Made by a program: the position numbers and the translations under genes. A DNA stretch of 11,993 bases, from positions 1-11,993 of the forward strand of contig DATKVG010000029.1 in assembly GCA_035530195.1 (NCBI GenBank). The letters run 5' to 3'. Source of the stretch: JAPLKX01 sp035530195. Lineage in GTDB: Bacteria; Hydrogenedentota; Hydrogenedentia; Hydrogenedentales; SLHB01. The notes beneath the pieces were generated by a model, which saw nothing but the letters and a program-made list of their open reading frames with translations, did not search any database and was not told the DNA's origin. Positions 1 to 8,367 of this stretch are shown here, piece by piece; the stretch's first letter is position 1, and each line of letters starts with the position of its first letter.

Positions 1-2
1 GC

Positions 3-470
3 ACCTTTGACGAGTGCCTCCGCATGTTGGCCAGTTGCGCCACCGGCGACGGCAACCTCCTACTGAACGTGGGCCCGATGCCCACCGGCGAGATCGTCCC
101 CGAGCAGATCGCCGTGCTCAAGGAGATGGGCGCATGGCTCAACAAGTATGGCGAAAGTATCTACGCCACCCGCGGCGGCCCCTTCCGCAACGGCGAATGG
201 GGCGGCTCGACCTATAGCGACAAGACGATCTACCTCCACGTCTTCCAATGGAAAGGCGACACACTCGAACTCCCGCCGCTCAAAGCCAAAATCCTCAAAG
301 CCACCGCGCTAACCGGCGGCGATGGGAAAGCAAACCAAACCAAAGATGCCCTACGAATCATCCTCGCCCCCGCGCAACAAGACAAGACCGACACCATCAT
401 CAAACTCGAACTCGACGCCCCCGCGGCCAACGAGTTCCAGAACGGCCAATCGTTATCCATTACAGAATAG
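3..470 (+). CDS. Alpha-L-fucosidase (GH29), C-terminal fragment; 5' end outside the window
   Basis: The reading frame is open from the left edge and ends in TAG, giving about 155 residues. The start codon lies upstream of the window, so the internal ATG at 24 is not a real start. The segment with core G-N-L-L-L-N-V-G-P-M-P-T-G, then M-G-A-W-L-N-K-Y-G-E-S-I-Y-A-T-R, is the well-known end of the GH29 (beta/alpha)8 barrel, where the strand leads into the last helix. The remaining 100 or so residues fit the C-terminal beta-sandwich of the family. GH29 enzymes are retaining exo-fucosidases that release alpha-linked L-fucose from glycan ends. The nucleophile Asp and acid/base are in the missing part, so activity cannot be judged here. 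The next gene starts 3 to 9 bases after this stop, so the two are very probably one operon. Confidence 0.9.
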   Translation, partial: TFDECLRMLASCATGDGNLLLNVGPMPTGEIVPEQIAVLKEMGAWLNKYGESIYATRGGPFRNGEWGGSTYSDKTIYLHVFQWKGDTLELPPLKAKILKATALTGGDGKANQTKDALRIILAPAQQDKTDTIIKLELDAPAANEFQNGQSLSITE

Positions 471-473
471 AGG
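470..473 (+). promoter_or_regulatory. Shine-Dalgarno that favours ATG 480 over GTG 474
   Basis: GAGG overlaps the last base of the fucosidase stop codon and lies 6 bases before ATG 480. The alternative GTG at 474 has no comparable motif at a normal distance. GTG 474 would, however, add a lysine to the signal-peptide n-region, so the choice is not settled. Confidence 0.5.
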
Positions 474-479
474 GTGAAA

Positions 480-3400
480 ATGAACCTGTTTCTTGTAGCC
501 GCATCAGCACTGTGGATGATGGCGGCGCCGTCCGCGCAACTCGATTTCAGCGACCCGGCTCGACTGCCGCAGCCGCCCGTCGATGCGTCCGGATTCCCGT
601 CCAGCAGCGCGGATCTGGATCTGCGGGCCGGTTTCTCGACCCCGCCGCCGGGCTACGGCGAAGTTCCGTTCTGGTGGTGGACGGGCGACCCGCTGGACAA
701 GGATCGGCTGCTCTGGCAAATCGAACAGTTGCACGAGAAGGGCATCTCCGGGATGCAGGTCAATTACGCGCACGAAGACTCGGAGGGATGGCCGACATAC
801 AAAGCCGAGCCGGAGATCTTTTCCGATGCGTGGTGGGACGTATGGCAGTTCGTCGCCGACCAGTGCAGCAAACGCGGCATGGGGATCGGGCTGAGCGGCT
901 ATACGCTCGACTGGCCCAACGGCAAGAGTCTGGTCAGTAGCACCATCTACAACGATCCTGAAATCCAGGGACGCGAAATCGAAATCGCGCACAAGCAGAG
1001 AATTGAGGCTGGCCAAACGTTTGCCTGCGAACTGCCGGCCGACACCGTCGCCGTGCGCGCTTACCCGGTTGGCTCGGCAGGCATCGCCCCGGACAACATT
1101 GACCTGGCGGATTCGATCCGGGATCAACGTCTGGAGTGGACGCCCTCCCAAGGCGACTGGGAAGTCTGGGTCTTCAGTGCCGCACGCAGGCCCGGTACGC
1201 TCAACCCGATTCATCCGCTATCTGGGCGGCGCGTCATCGAGAAGTTCTTTCAGCCGTTCGAAGATCACGCACCGGGACAATCCGCCGCGGGGCTGAATTA
1301 CTTTTTCCATGACGAGCTGAACTTCGGCGTCGGCGATCGGATATGGACCGACGACCTAGCCGAAGAGTTCAAACGGCGCAAAGGCTACGGCCTGTTCGAG
1401 GCCCTGCCTGCGACGTTCCAGGATACTGGTTTGAAGACGGTCAAGTACCGCCTGGATTTCATGGACGTCAAGGTGCGGTTAGCCCAGGAGCGCTATTTCA
1501 TCCCGATTTTTCAGTGGCACTGGAGCCGGGGCAAGATCTACGGCTGCGATCAAGGCAGCCGCGGCCGCGACCCGCTGGAGTTCGGCGACTATTTCAGCGC
1601 CGTGCGCTGGTACACGGCCCCAGGCCACGATACGCCGGGCGGAAAAGCGGATTTGATAAAGGGAAAGATATCGAGTTCCATTGCCCACCTGTACCGGCGC
1701 CCGCGGGTCTGGCTGGAAGGGTATCACAGCCTGGGGTGGGGGGCTACGCCCGAAAACCTGATGTTCGCCACCTGCGAGAACTACCTGTACGGCTGCAATT
1801 TGCTAAACCTGCATGGTTTGTACTACACCACGCACGGAAGTTTCTGGGAGTGGGCGCCACCGAGCTACCACTTCCGCATGCCTTATTGGGATCACATGGG
1901 AACGTTCCTGAAGTACTTCGAACGCCTCTCGTATCTGATGAGCCAAGGCGTGCATCAATGCGACATCGCGGTGATGTATCCGGTCGCTCCCGGCCAAGCC
2001 GGACTGGGGGGCCGCGAGGCAACCGAGACCGCCTTTGCCGCCGGTACGACGCTGATGAACAACGGCTACGACTTCATCTTCATGGATTTCGAGTCGCTGG
2101 CGCGAGCCGAAATCCGCGACGGACGATTGCACGTCGCGGACGCTTCGTACCAGGCGCTGGTCTTGCCGGCCATGCGCGCCGTGCGCTGGTCGACGCTGCA
2201 GAAAGCGCGAGATCTCTTCCGGTCGGGCGGGATCGTAATTGCCGATGGCGCATTGCCTGAAGCCAGCGACCGTGCGGGCCGAGAAGATCCCGAACTCGAC
2301 GCGGTCGTCAAAGAATTGTTCGGCGCGACAGCCGCAGAAACCACCGCCGGCGCGAGGAACGGCCTTCGGGGCGGACTCATGGGCCAGATCGAAGGCTTGA
2401 TTCCCCGCGATGTCCAGGCCGCGCAAGGCGTCAAGGCAACCCACCGCAAAGTCGGGCCGCGCGATGTTTACATGGTGATGGGTGCATCGAAGAACTCGGT
2501 CGTCGAGTTCCGCGCGAAAGGCCGGGTCGAGTTGTGGGATCCGTGGACGGGCGCGGCTCGACCGCTACGCGTGCTTGGCGAAACGGCGGCGGGCACGAAG
2601 GTGGAGTTGCCGCTGGAAGATTATGAGGCGCAGATTGTCGTGTTCGAGCAGGGACGCCAGCACGTCAATCCGCCGCCGCGCCAGGATCACGAAGTACAAG
2701 AGATTGCCCTGGACGGTGAGTGGGAGTTCAAACTGAAACCGACGATGGACAATCGGTGGGGTGACTTCCGTCTGCCGGTGACCGACAAAATCATTGGTCC
2801 TGAAGCGCGTATATTCCGGCACGCAGTCGAGACGGGGCGTGCGGCCACTTGGTGTGAACCGGACTTCGACGACAGCGGTTGGGAGCGGGTTACCTATGAC
2901 TTTGGACCACAGTTCTGGGTACTGGGACCGTTTCCGGCCGACGTGTCCAGCGATGCGTTCGAAGCCAAACTGGCAAAATTGACGCGGGTCAATCCAAAGA
3001 AAGAAGTCAGCGTAGCCGGACAAGAGTTCCATTGGCGGCCCTACAATTTCTCCTGGCGCCAGGGACTCGAAGGCGATCCCGGCCACCAAGGCTACCACGG
3101 CCTGAAAGAGAATATCGCCGACCATTTTCTCTGTCTCGGCCGCCGTACCAGCGCGCTAAACGAGTTCAAGTACGAGACCGAAGAGACGGGAAGCCGCTAT
3201 TACCTATGGACCAGCGCGACGGTCGATCGCCAGACGACGGCCCGGATCGTGGCGAGTGCTGGACAAGAGGACGAACGGCCGCACGCCTCCGAAATGCTGA
3301 AACCTGCCGCCGTGTTCCTTAACGGAAGACTTGTTGACGATCTGACGCAATCCGTGCCGCTGCGTGTGGGCAAGAATCCGATGCTCATCCGTTACGACCG

Positions 3401-4157
3401 GGCGGGCCGCGGCTACTTCGTCTTGAAGCGTGACGCACCTGACACGAAGCCTCGGGACCGCACACCGCTGTCCATGACTTGGTTCGACGACCCGTCGGTG
3501 ATTCGTTTCGACGTGCATACCGGGACGAGGCCTGCCGAATGGTTTCGCTTTACCGCGCCGCCCGGCTTGCACGCGATGACAGTCGCCGCCAAGGGCGGCG
3601 TGGAGGCTTGGGCAGACGGCCGACCAATGCGCGCAGTGGGTCAGGGCCGTTTTGAGGCGGGCGCGCCGCCGTTGCCCCGCGCGGCCATTGTCGCTCTGCG
3701 CGTGATACCGGATATCGGATTCTGCGGCGCGGCCGTGTTCCCAGACCCCATAAGATTGGAATGCGGACGTGGCGCCACCACAACAGGCGACTGGTCGAAG
3801 ATGGGCGCATTGGAGTGTTACTCCGGCGGCGTATGGTACCGCAAGACCGTGGCGCTCACACCGGAACAAACCCAAGGGCGCGTCATGCTCGACCTCGGCA
3901 AAGTGTGCGCGACGGCGGAAGTCCGCATCAACGGCCAGTCCGCGGGCGTCAAGCTCGCGCCGCCATGGACCGTGGACATTTCCACGCTGGTCAAGCCCGG
4001 CGACAACGCAATCGAAATCCTCGTCTACAACACCCTGGCCAACCACTACGGAACGATTCCAACGCCCTACCAGGGCTCGCCCGAATCCGGCCTCATAGGA
4101 CCGGTCACCATTCAGATAAGCGCCCCGGTGATTCACATGCAGCGGAAGGATAGATAG
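480..4157 (+). CDS. Large secreted GH106-like glycoside hydrolase (alpha-L-rhamnosidase type)
   Basis: This is an exported enzyme of 1,225 aa (1,227 from GTG 474) with a hydrophobic leader ending near A-P-S-A. Residue numbers below count from GTG 474. The N-terminal barrel opens with V-P-F-W-W-W-T-G-D-P (64-73) and I-S-G-M-Q-V-N-Y, a pattern typical of GH106-related proteins. It continues with F-F-H-D-E-L-N-F-G (277-285) and W-L-E-G-Y-H-S-L-G-W (413-422); E281 and E416 are candidate catalytic acids. R-M-P-Y-W-D-H-M-G-T (468-477) and D-I-A-V-M-Y-P (497-503) are also typical. From about 740 (L-D-G-E-W-E-F) onward there are beta-sandwich, GH2-like sugar-binding regions. The last ends with W-Y-R-K (1121-1124), a V-R-I-N-G strand and the S-G-L-I-G-P-V tail (1205-1211). 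Family knowledge suggests exo-removal of alpha-L-rhamnose or a similar sugar, probably in the periplasm or outside the cell. The exact linkage is unknown. It is the second gene of the fucosidase operon. Confidence 0.82.
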   Translation: MNLFLVAASALWMMAAPSAQLDFSDPARLPQPPVDASGFPSSSADLDLRAGFSTPPPGYGEVPFWWWTGDPLDKDRLLWQIEQLHEKGISGMQVNYAHEDSEGWPTYKAEPEIFSDAWWDVWQFVADQCSKRGMGIGLSGYTLDWPNGKSLVSSTIYNDPEIQGREIEIAHKQRIEAGQTFACELPADTVAVRAYPVGSAGIAPDNIDLADSIRDQRLEWTPSQGDWEVWVFSAARRPGTLNPIHPLSGRRVIEKFFQPFEDHAPGQSAAGLNYFFHDELNFGVGDRIWTDDLAEEFKRRKGYGLFEALPATFQDTGLKTVKYRLDFMDVKVRLAQERYFIPIFQWHWSRGKIYGCDQGSRGRDPLEFGDYFSAVRWYTAPGHDTPGGKADLIKGKISSSIAHLYRRPRVWLEGYHSLGWGATPENLMFATCENYLYGCNLLNLHGLYYTTHGSFWEWAPPSYHFRMPYWDHMGTFLKYFERLSYLMSQGVHQCDIAVMYPVAPGQAGLGGREATETAFAAGTTLMNNGYDFIFMDFESLARAEIRDGRLHVADASYQALVLPAMRAVRWSTLQKARDLFRSGGIVIADGALPEASDRAGREDPELDAVVKELFGATAAETTAGARNGLRGGLMGQIEGLIPRDVQAAQGVKATHRKVGPRDVYMVMGASKNSVVEFRAKGRVELWDPWTGAARPLRVLGETAAGTKVELPLEDYEAQIVVFEQGRQHVNPPPRQDHEVQEIALDGEWEFKLKPTMDNRWGDFRLPVTDKIIGPEARIFRHAVETGRAATWCEPDFDDSGWERVTYDFGPQFWVLGPFPADVSSDAFEAKLAKLTRVNPKKEVSVAGQEFHWRPYNFSWRQGLEGDPGHQGYHGLKENIADHFLCLGRRTSALNEFKYETEETGSRYYLWTSATVDRQTTARIVASAGQEDERPHASEMLKPAAVFLNGRLVDDLTQSVPLRVGKNPMLIRYDRAGRGYFVLKRDAPDTKPRDRTPLSMTWFDDPSVIRFDVHTGTRPAEWFRFTAPPGLHAMTVAAKGGVEAWADGRPMRAVGQGRFEAGAPPLPRAAIVALRVIPDIGFCGAAVFPDPIRLECGRGATTTGDWSKMGALECYSGGVWYRKTVALTPEQTQGRVMLDLGKVCATAEVRINGQSAGVKLAPPWTVDISTLVKPGDNAIEILVYNTLANHYGTIPTPYQGSPESGLIGPVTIQISAPVIHMQRKDR

Positions 4158-4177
4158 TGTACACTCCGAACAAACTT

Positions 4178-4188
4178 AGGAGAAGGAG
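4178..4188 (+). promoter_or_regulatory. Strong purine-rich ribosome binding site before a 26-codon ORF
   Basis: AGGAGAAGGAG lies 6 bases before ATG 4195 and is the strongest ribosome binding site in the left half of the window. It sits where a third gene of the plus-strand operon would begin, but only a 26-codon frame follows. Confidence 0.5.
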
Positions 4189-4194
4189 CGAGTC

Positions 4195-4275
4195 ATGTCC
4201 TTTGCAGGGAAATACAGTGTCGCGGGTTTGATCCTTGTTTTCGCGTATGGTCAAATTATTCGATCGATGTCATAA
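4195..4275 (+). CDS. 26-codon hydrophobic ORF, possible 5' stub of a deleted secreted-protein gene
   Basis: The frame reads M-S-F-A-G-K-Y-S, then a hydrophobic stretch V-A-G-L-I-L-V-F-A-Y-G, then Q-I-I-R-S-M-S and TAA. It has an excellent ribosome binding site 38 bases after the GH106-like gene. A lysine followed by a hydrophobic core resembles the start of a signal peptide. No recognisable continuation was found in the other frames over the next 70 bases. The simplest reading is the surviving initiation region of a third operon gene lost by deletion. A genuine tiny membrane peptide cannot be excluded, and chance is also possible at this length. Confidence 0.3.
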   Translation: MSFAGKYSVAGLILVFAYGQIIRSMS

Positions 4276-4343
4276 TCGGAAGCGGCAGCAAAATGTTGCT
4301 TGGATTTCGGCACCCCTAGAACGAGCACTCGATAATGTTGAAC

Positions 4344-4398
4344 ATGGGATAAGGCTTTTTCGGGAGTCAAGGGCACTCCCGAAAAAGCCTTATCCCAT
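4344..4398. terminator. Perfect 24-bp inverted repeat with 7-base loop; possible bidirectional terminator
   Basis: The arms at 4344-4367 and 4375-4398 are exact reverse complements and the loop is CAAGGGC. The element lies between the convergent plus-strand and minus-strand operons, and its right arm abuts the sulfatase stop codon (4399-4401). That position suggests it ends transcription from both sides. A run of U does not follow the stem on either strand; the T5/A5 tract lies inside the arms instead. It is therefore not a textbook intrinsic terminator and could instead be an mRNA 3'-end stabiliser or a palindromic repeat. The inverted repeat itself is certain; the function is inferred. Confidence 0.6.
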
Positions 4399-5925
4399 CT
4401 ATCGGCTCAAGGTTCCCTCATTGAGCGGTTTGTACGGGCGGCCCGGGACGAGCTTATCCTCCGCTACGAATCCCTCGGGTCTACCGGCGAGGCGGTGAAC
4501 CAAACGCGTGCGCCATTTTTCCAAGGTTGTATGATGCGACGGCACCTTCGACAAGTCCCGCTCTTCCCGCGGGTCTTCGTCCAGATTGAATAGATGCTCG
4601 CGGCCGTCCGCTGGCCGCCAGATGTATTTGTAGTGGCCGTCCGTCAGTGCGTGATACGCCTGCGCCTCGCTATAGCATGGAGCGTGTTCGAAGTGCAGCC
4701 ATTCGCGAATTCGTTGTTCGCGACCGCGTAGCGTCGGCGCCAAGTTGACACCGTCGACATCTTCGGGGATCGTTACTCCGGCCAGGCCAAGCAACGTCGG
4801 CATGGTATCAGCCAGACAAACCGGCTGCATCACGCGCAATCCCGGCTTGAATCCCAGTTCCGGTGAACTCGCGATGATAAAGGGGATGTTCGCGGATCCC
4901 TCGAACGGCTCGCACTTGCGGAAATAGCCGTGGTCGCCCATCATTTCCCCGTGGTCACTCGTGAACACGATCACCCAGGGCCTCTTCGCTTTTTCGCTCC
5001 GCGCTTTGAAGTCGCGGATAAGCGACGCGATCTGGTTGTCGAGGTGTTCGATGAGTCCATAATAGCCAGCTTGTGCGGTCCGCAGTACTTCGCCCTCGAG
5101 CAGCACCCGGTGTCCCGCTTTGTCGCCCTCGGGCGACAGGGCCTTCCAGTCCACCCAGTCACCGTGTGCCGACGGGGGCAAGTGTTTGTTTGCGTACAAG
5201 GCGTCGAAGTACCTCTTGGGAGGAAACAGCGGCGGATGCGGCGCGTAGAACGAGGTCGTCAGAAACAGCGCCTGCCCGGGCGCGGTCTCGCGGACCACGT
5301 CGCACGACCGGGCCACGATCCATTCCGTGGGATGCAGGTTGTCCGCCAAGGGCCACGGCTTCGCCTGCCAATGATTGTAGGTAAGGCCCATTTCCTCCAC
5401 AAACGCTCTGATCCCCTTGACCTCCGGCGCGGCTTTCTGAAGAAACCGGTGATACTCGTCGTTTTCGACATGGGTCGATCCGAGGATCTCGCGCTGGTAT
5501 CCGCAGGCACCGCTCTCGGGCAGTTGGTGCATGTAGCGGCCCACGAGTACGGTCGCGTACCCTGCAGCCGTCAGCGCTCCCGGCATAGACAGTGTCGAGA
5601 TCGGCTTTGCTTTGAATCCGACCACGCCGCTGGTTTGCGGGTAAAGACCCGTGAGGAGTTCGTATCGCGCGGGAATACACGATGCGACCCCCGTATAGGC
5701 CCGGCGGAAAAGCACGCCTTCCCTCGCGAGCCGGTCCAGCTGCGGCGTGCGCACCACGGGATGATCGAGGATGGACAGGCAGTCGCCGCGCATTTGATCC
5801 GGCATGATGAGAAGGATATCGGGCCGGATCGCGTCCTCGGGAGCGGAGAAACAGAAGCGTTGCGAGGCCACCGCGACCCCTGCAAATGCCGTTGTCGTCT
5901 GTCGGAGGAAGTCGCGCCTTCTCAT
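4399..5925 (-). CDS. Secreted formylglycine-dependent type I sulfatase with Tat signal
   Basis: The protein has 508 aa, a normal length for the S1/alkaline-phosphatase-fold sulfatases. It begins M-R-R-R-D-F-L-R-Q, a twin-arginine signal, so it is probably exported folded. The active-site motif S-C-I-P-A-R-Y-E-L-L-T-G puts the formylglycine cysteine at C83 with R87, matching C-x-P-x-R. Metal ligands are visible as D43 in M-P-D-Q-M-R and D324-H325 in F-T-S-D-H-G-E. H230 (Y-A-P-H-P-P) and K337 complete the usual pocket. The common G-K-W-H motif appears as G-R-Y-M-H (129-133), so the sulfate-binding lysine is replaced. An anaerobic or aerobic formylglycine-generating enzyme encoded elsewhere would be needed. 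It hydrolyses sulfate esters, most likely on a sugar given its neighbours. The ATG overlaps the upstream sialidase stop by 4 bases, with an AAAGGTG ribosome site inside the sialidase end. Confidence 0.93.
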   Translation of the reverse strand: MRRRDFLRQTTTAFAGVAVASQRFCFSAPEDAIRPDILLIMPDQMRGDCLSILDHPVVRTPQLDRLAREGVLFRRAYTGVASCIPARYELLTGLYPQTSGVVGFKAKPISTLSMPGALTAAGYATVLVGRYMHQLPESGACGYQREILGSTHVENDEYHRFLQKAAPEVKGIRAFVEEMGLTYNHWQAKPWPLADNLHPTEWIVARSCDVVRETAPGQALFLTTSFYAPHPPLFPPKRYFDALYANKHLPPSAHGDWVDWKALSPEGDKAGHRVLLEGEVLRTAQAGYYGLIEHLDNQIASLIRDFKARSEKAKRPWVIVFTSDHGEMMGDHGYFRKCEPFEGSANIPFIIASSPELGFKPGLRVMQPVCLADTMPTLLGLAGVTIPEDVDGVNLAPTLRGREQRIREWLHFEHAPCYSEAQAYHALTDGHYKYIWRPADGREHLFNLDEDPREERDLSKVPSHHTTLEKWRTRLVHRLAGRPEGFVAEDKLVPGRPYKPLNEGTLSR

Positions 5926-8141
5926 GGTTGTACACCTTTCTTTCCAACGGGCGGAACGGAAGCGCCCGCCAGCATGGCGTCGATCTCGGCCATCGTGAAA
6001 CGCGTGCTGATGACCGAGTGCTTCTCTTCACCTTCATGATACTTGATGTAGGTCGTGGCGACAACGGTCCCGTCGGGAAGCAATTCCACGCCCGGATATC
6101 CGCAATCCACGCCGGCGTAACTGTGCAGCAGCTTGATGCGGCATTGTCCCGGCTTACGTTGGCGGATGTCGTCGTACGTGCCGACCCACGCGACGAAGTG
6201 CCCAAGCGCCGGGCTATCCAACGCACGATCGCGAAAGGCGATCACCAGACGTCCGTCGGGAGTGTATACGCCGATATGCCGGTCGCCCGTTAGTCCCCAC
6301 GGCGTGTCGACGGGCTTGCTCCAGGTCTGGGCTTCGTCGCGGCTGAACATCATCAGGCTACGGCCTTTGTGCGTGTTTTCTCGCATAAGACAGCACAGCT
6401 CGGCACCGTCAGGCGAACGGAACACAAACGGTTCGCAGGGCAGCTTGCCCGGGACCACGGCGGCGACCGCCGGGGCCGACCAGGTCAGCCCGCCATCACT
6501 GGTGATCGTCTGCACGACTTCGAGCAATTCCTTTTTCGGGCCGGTGCGCCGATGGTACATGCCGAGGTAACGCCCGTCCTTCAGGCAGAGAACGGAACTG
6601 AAGGTCATGACGCATTGGAAATCTTCGCCGAGCGGGGCCAGCTCTTGCCAGGTCCGGCCGCCGTCTTCGCTGACGATACGGGGCATGTTCGGACGCGCTG
6701 AGAAGACCCACAGGCGTTCTTTGCCCTCGGGGTCCACGATCCGGTAGATGCTTGGACAGTTCTCATGTTTGACAAAATCCTTCGGGAGCGTATCGTCGAG
6801 CCGCGTCCAAGTCAGGCCGCCGTCATTGCTACGCGCCATCGGGCCGGCGTGGCCGCCGTGGCCAATACACCAAACCGCGAAGATCGTTTTGCCGTCGGGC
6901 ATGAGCACAGTCGTCGGATGGCCCTGGTAGATCTCTTTCGTTCCCGCGGCAATCACGACGTGCCGCTGGGTATCTCCCGAGATGTCGATCAGGGGCAAGG
7001 TGTCGGGACCATCGAGCGATTCCAGCGGAAACCGTGCGAGCGTGATCGACTCGTAGGGATGCTTATCGCCGCATTCATAGAGACACGCGATGGTGCCGTC
7101 CTCGAGCACGGCCAAATCGGAGTAAGCACTCGGGCCTTGATGCAGCGTGATTTGCGCGGGCCACGTTTGTCCCTCATCGAAACTCGCGCGGACCGTCATG
7201 TTAACTCGTTCGTCACCACTGGCGGGGTTGCTGAACAGGATGACGCCGCGCTGCTTGTCTTGCGGCCAACGATAACGCTCGATGGCCGCCTGGCATATCG
7301 GTTCGATCAGGACCGGATCAAATCGTTGGTCTTTCCACGTCAATCCGCCATCGTCGCTTACGGCCACTTGGCGGTTCTTTTTCGCTCGATCGTAGTTGCG
7401 CATGTTGAGCATGAGCCGTCCGTCGCACAGTTCGGCCACTTCGCATTCGTTGACTTGGTCTTGTGGCGTCGATCCGCCCAGTTGCCACGTTTCACCGTGG
7501 TCGTCGGAGTAGATGACATGCGAGTAATAGTCCTTCGTACCCGCCTCGATATGGTCGCAGGGGATGACGAGCCGGCCCGCGTGGGGTCCCTGTTCGATCT
7601 GAATTCCGCCGCCCGGACCGGTGGCGTACCAGGTCCAGTCCGGCTTCTTGGTTTCCGCCGTGATTTCTTGCGGAGGGATCCATGTCCGGCCATCATCTTC
7701 GGAATGGGTCACGAAGACCCGGCGCGTGTCCTTGCTCGATTGCGCGATGATCTCCGCTTCATGATCGTCGCCGCGATTCCACGTCATCAGCAACCAGATC
7801 GCGCCGGTATCGCGGTCGAGCACCGCACAGGGATTACCGCAGGTGTTGCCGGCGTCGTTCCAGATGACCTGCTGCGCGGACCAAGTCTCGCCATGGTCTT
7901 CGGAACGCTTCACGAGCAGATCAATGTCACCCGTATCCGAACGACTCTCCTTCCGGCCTTCGCAAAAGGCCAGCACGGCGCCGGTCTTTGTGACAAGGAT
8001 CGCGGGGATGCGGTACGTGTCGTAGCCACCCTCGCCCTGGACGTACGGGGACTTCTGTATCGGTTCCGCCAGGAGTGATGAGGCATTCAGCGTTACGCAC
8101 AATGCGATCAGTGAGATACAGATTGTCGATTCAATGTTCAT
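5922..8141 (-). CDS. Secreted GH33-type exo-alpha-sialidase fused to a second sialidase-like propeller
   Basis: This 739-aa protein has a signal peptide cleaved near S-S-L-L-A (residue 25). The first propeller (about 30-380) has the full GH33 set: Y-R-I-P with R44, D69 as probable acid/base, E232, R248 in L-N-M-R-N-Y, R312, and nucleophile Y340 in G-P-S-A-Y-S-D-L. Asp boxes are at 80, 147, 212, 262 and 320. It should release terminal sialic acids by the retaining tyrosine mechanism. The second propeller (about 395-725) has Asp boxes at 438, 491 and 548 and a degenerate one at 600. Its equivalent of Y-R-I-P reads Y-Q-G-H-P (405-409), so the key arginine is gone. It may bind glycans or act on something else. 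It is the first gene of an operon with the sulfatase. The ATG at 8141 has a GGAGAGGG ribosome site. Single-propeller sialidases are about 380-550 aa, so the length alone shows the fusion. Confidence 0.9.
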   Translation of the reverse strand: MNIESTICISLIALCVTLNASSLLAEPIQKSPYVQGEGGYDTYRIPAILVTKTGAVLAFCEGRKESRSDTGDIDLLVKRSEDHGETWSAQQVIWNDAGNTCGNPCAVLDRDTGAIWLLMTWNRGDDHEAEIIAQSSKDTRRVFVTHSEDDGRTWIPPQEITAETKKPDWTWYATGPGGGIQIEQGPHAGRLVIPCDHIEAGTKDYYSHVIYSDDHGETWQLGGSTPQDQVNECEVAELCDGRLMLNMRNYDRAKKNRQVAVSDDGGLTWKDQRFDPVLIEPICQAAIERYRWPQDKQRGVILFSNPASGDERVNMTVRASFDEGQTWPAQITLHQGPSAYSDLAVLEDGTIACLYECGDKHPYESITLARFPLESLDGPDTLPLIDISGDTQRHVVIAAGTKEIYQGHPTTVLMPDGKTIFAVWCIGHGGHAGPMARSNDGGLTWTRLDDTLPKDFVKHENCPSIYRIVDPEGKERLWVFSARPNMPRIVSEDGGRTWQELAPLGEDFQCVMTFSSVLCLKDGRYLGMYHRRTGPKKELLEVVQTITSDGGLTWSAPAVAAVVPGKLPCEPFVFRSPDGAELCCLMRENTHKGRSLMMFSRDEAQTWSKPVDTPWGLTGDRHIGVYTPDGRLVIAFRDRALDSPALGHFVAWVGTYDDIRQRKPGQCRIKLLHSYAGVDCGYPGVELLPDGTVVATTYIKYHEGEEKHSVISTRFTMAEIDAMLAGASVPPVGKKGVQP

Positions 8142-8367
8142 GGTTCATTCCCTCTCCAGCTTCTTTGAGTTCTCAGCGGCTTCGGTGGTGCAAGGGCGAT
8201 GTAGACACACATATCACTACGTTAACACCATGAACATCCCGAGCGCCACAAGCTTCTTCCCGCGATAGGCACAACGGAACTATGTCCGCATTCACGCTGT
8301 GGACGCTGAACCGGCGTGGCCGCCGCCGATTTGGTTTTTGAAGAAGGAATGCCGCTAGAATAGACTT

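Noticed and set aside
3204..4136. 310-codon minus-strand frame in the GH106-like gene
   Set aside because: Antisense to the conserved C-terminal sandwich; no coherent protein features.
4930..6039. Long plus-strand open frame (369 codons) opposite the sulfatase
   Set aside because: It is antisense to a sulfatase with clear catalytic motifs, is arginine-rich with no family pattern, and arises from high GC content at third positions.
6765..8078. 437-codon plus-strand frame opposite the tandem sialidase
   Set aside because: The opposite strand carries nine Asp boxes and a GH33 active site. This frame has no recognisable domain and is a shadow.
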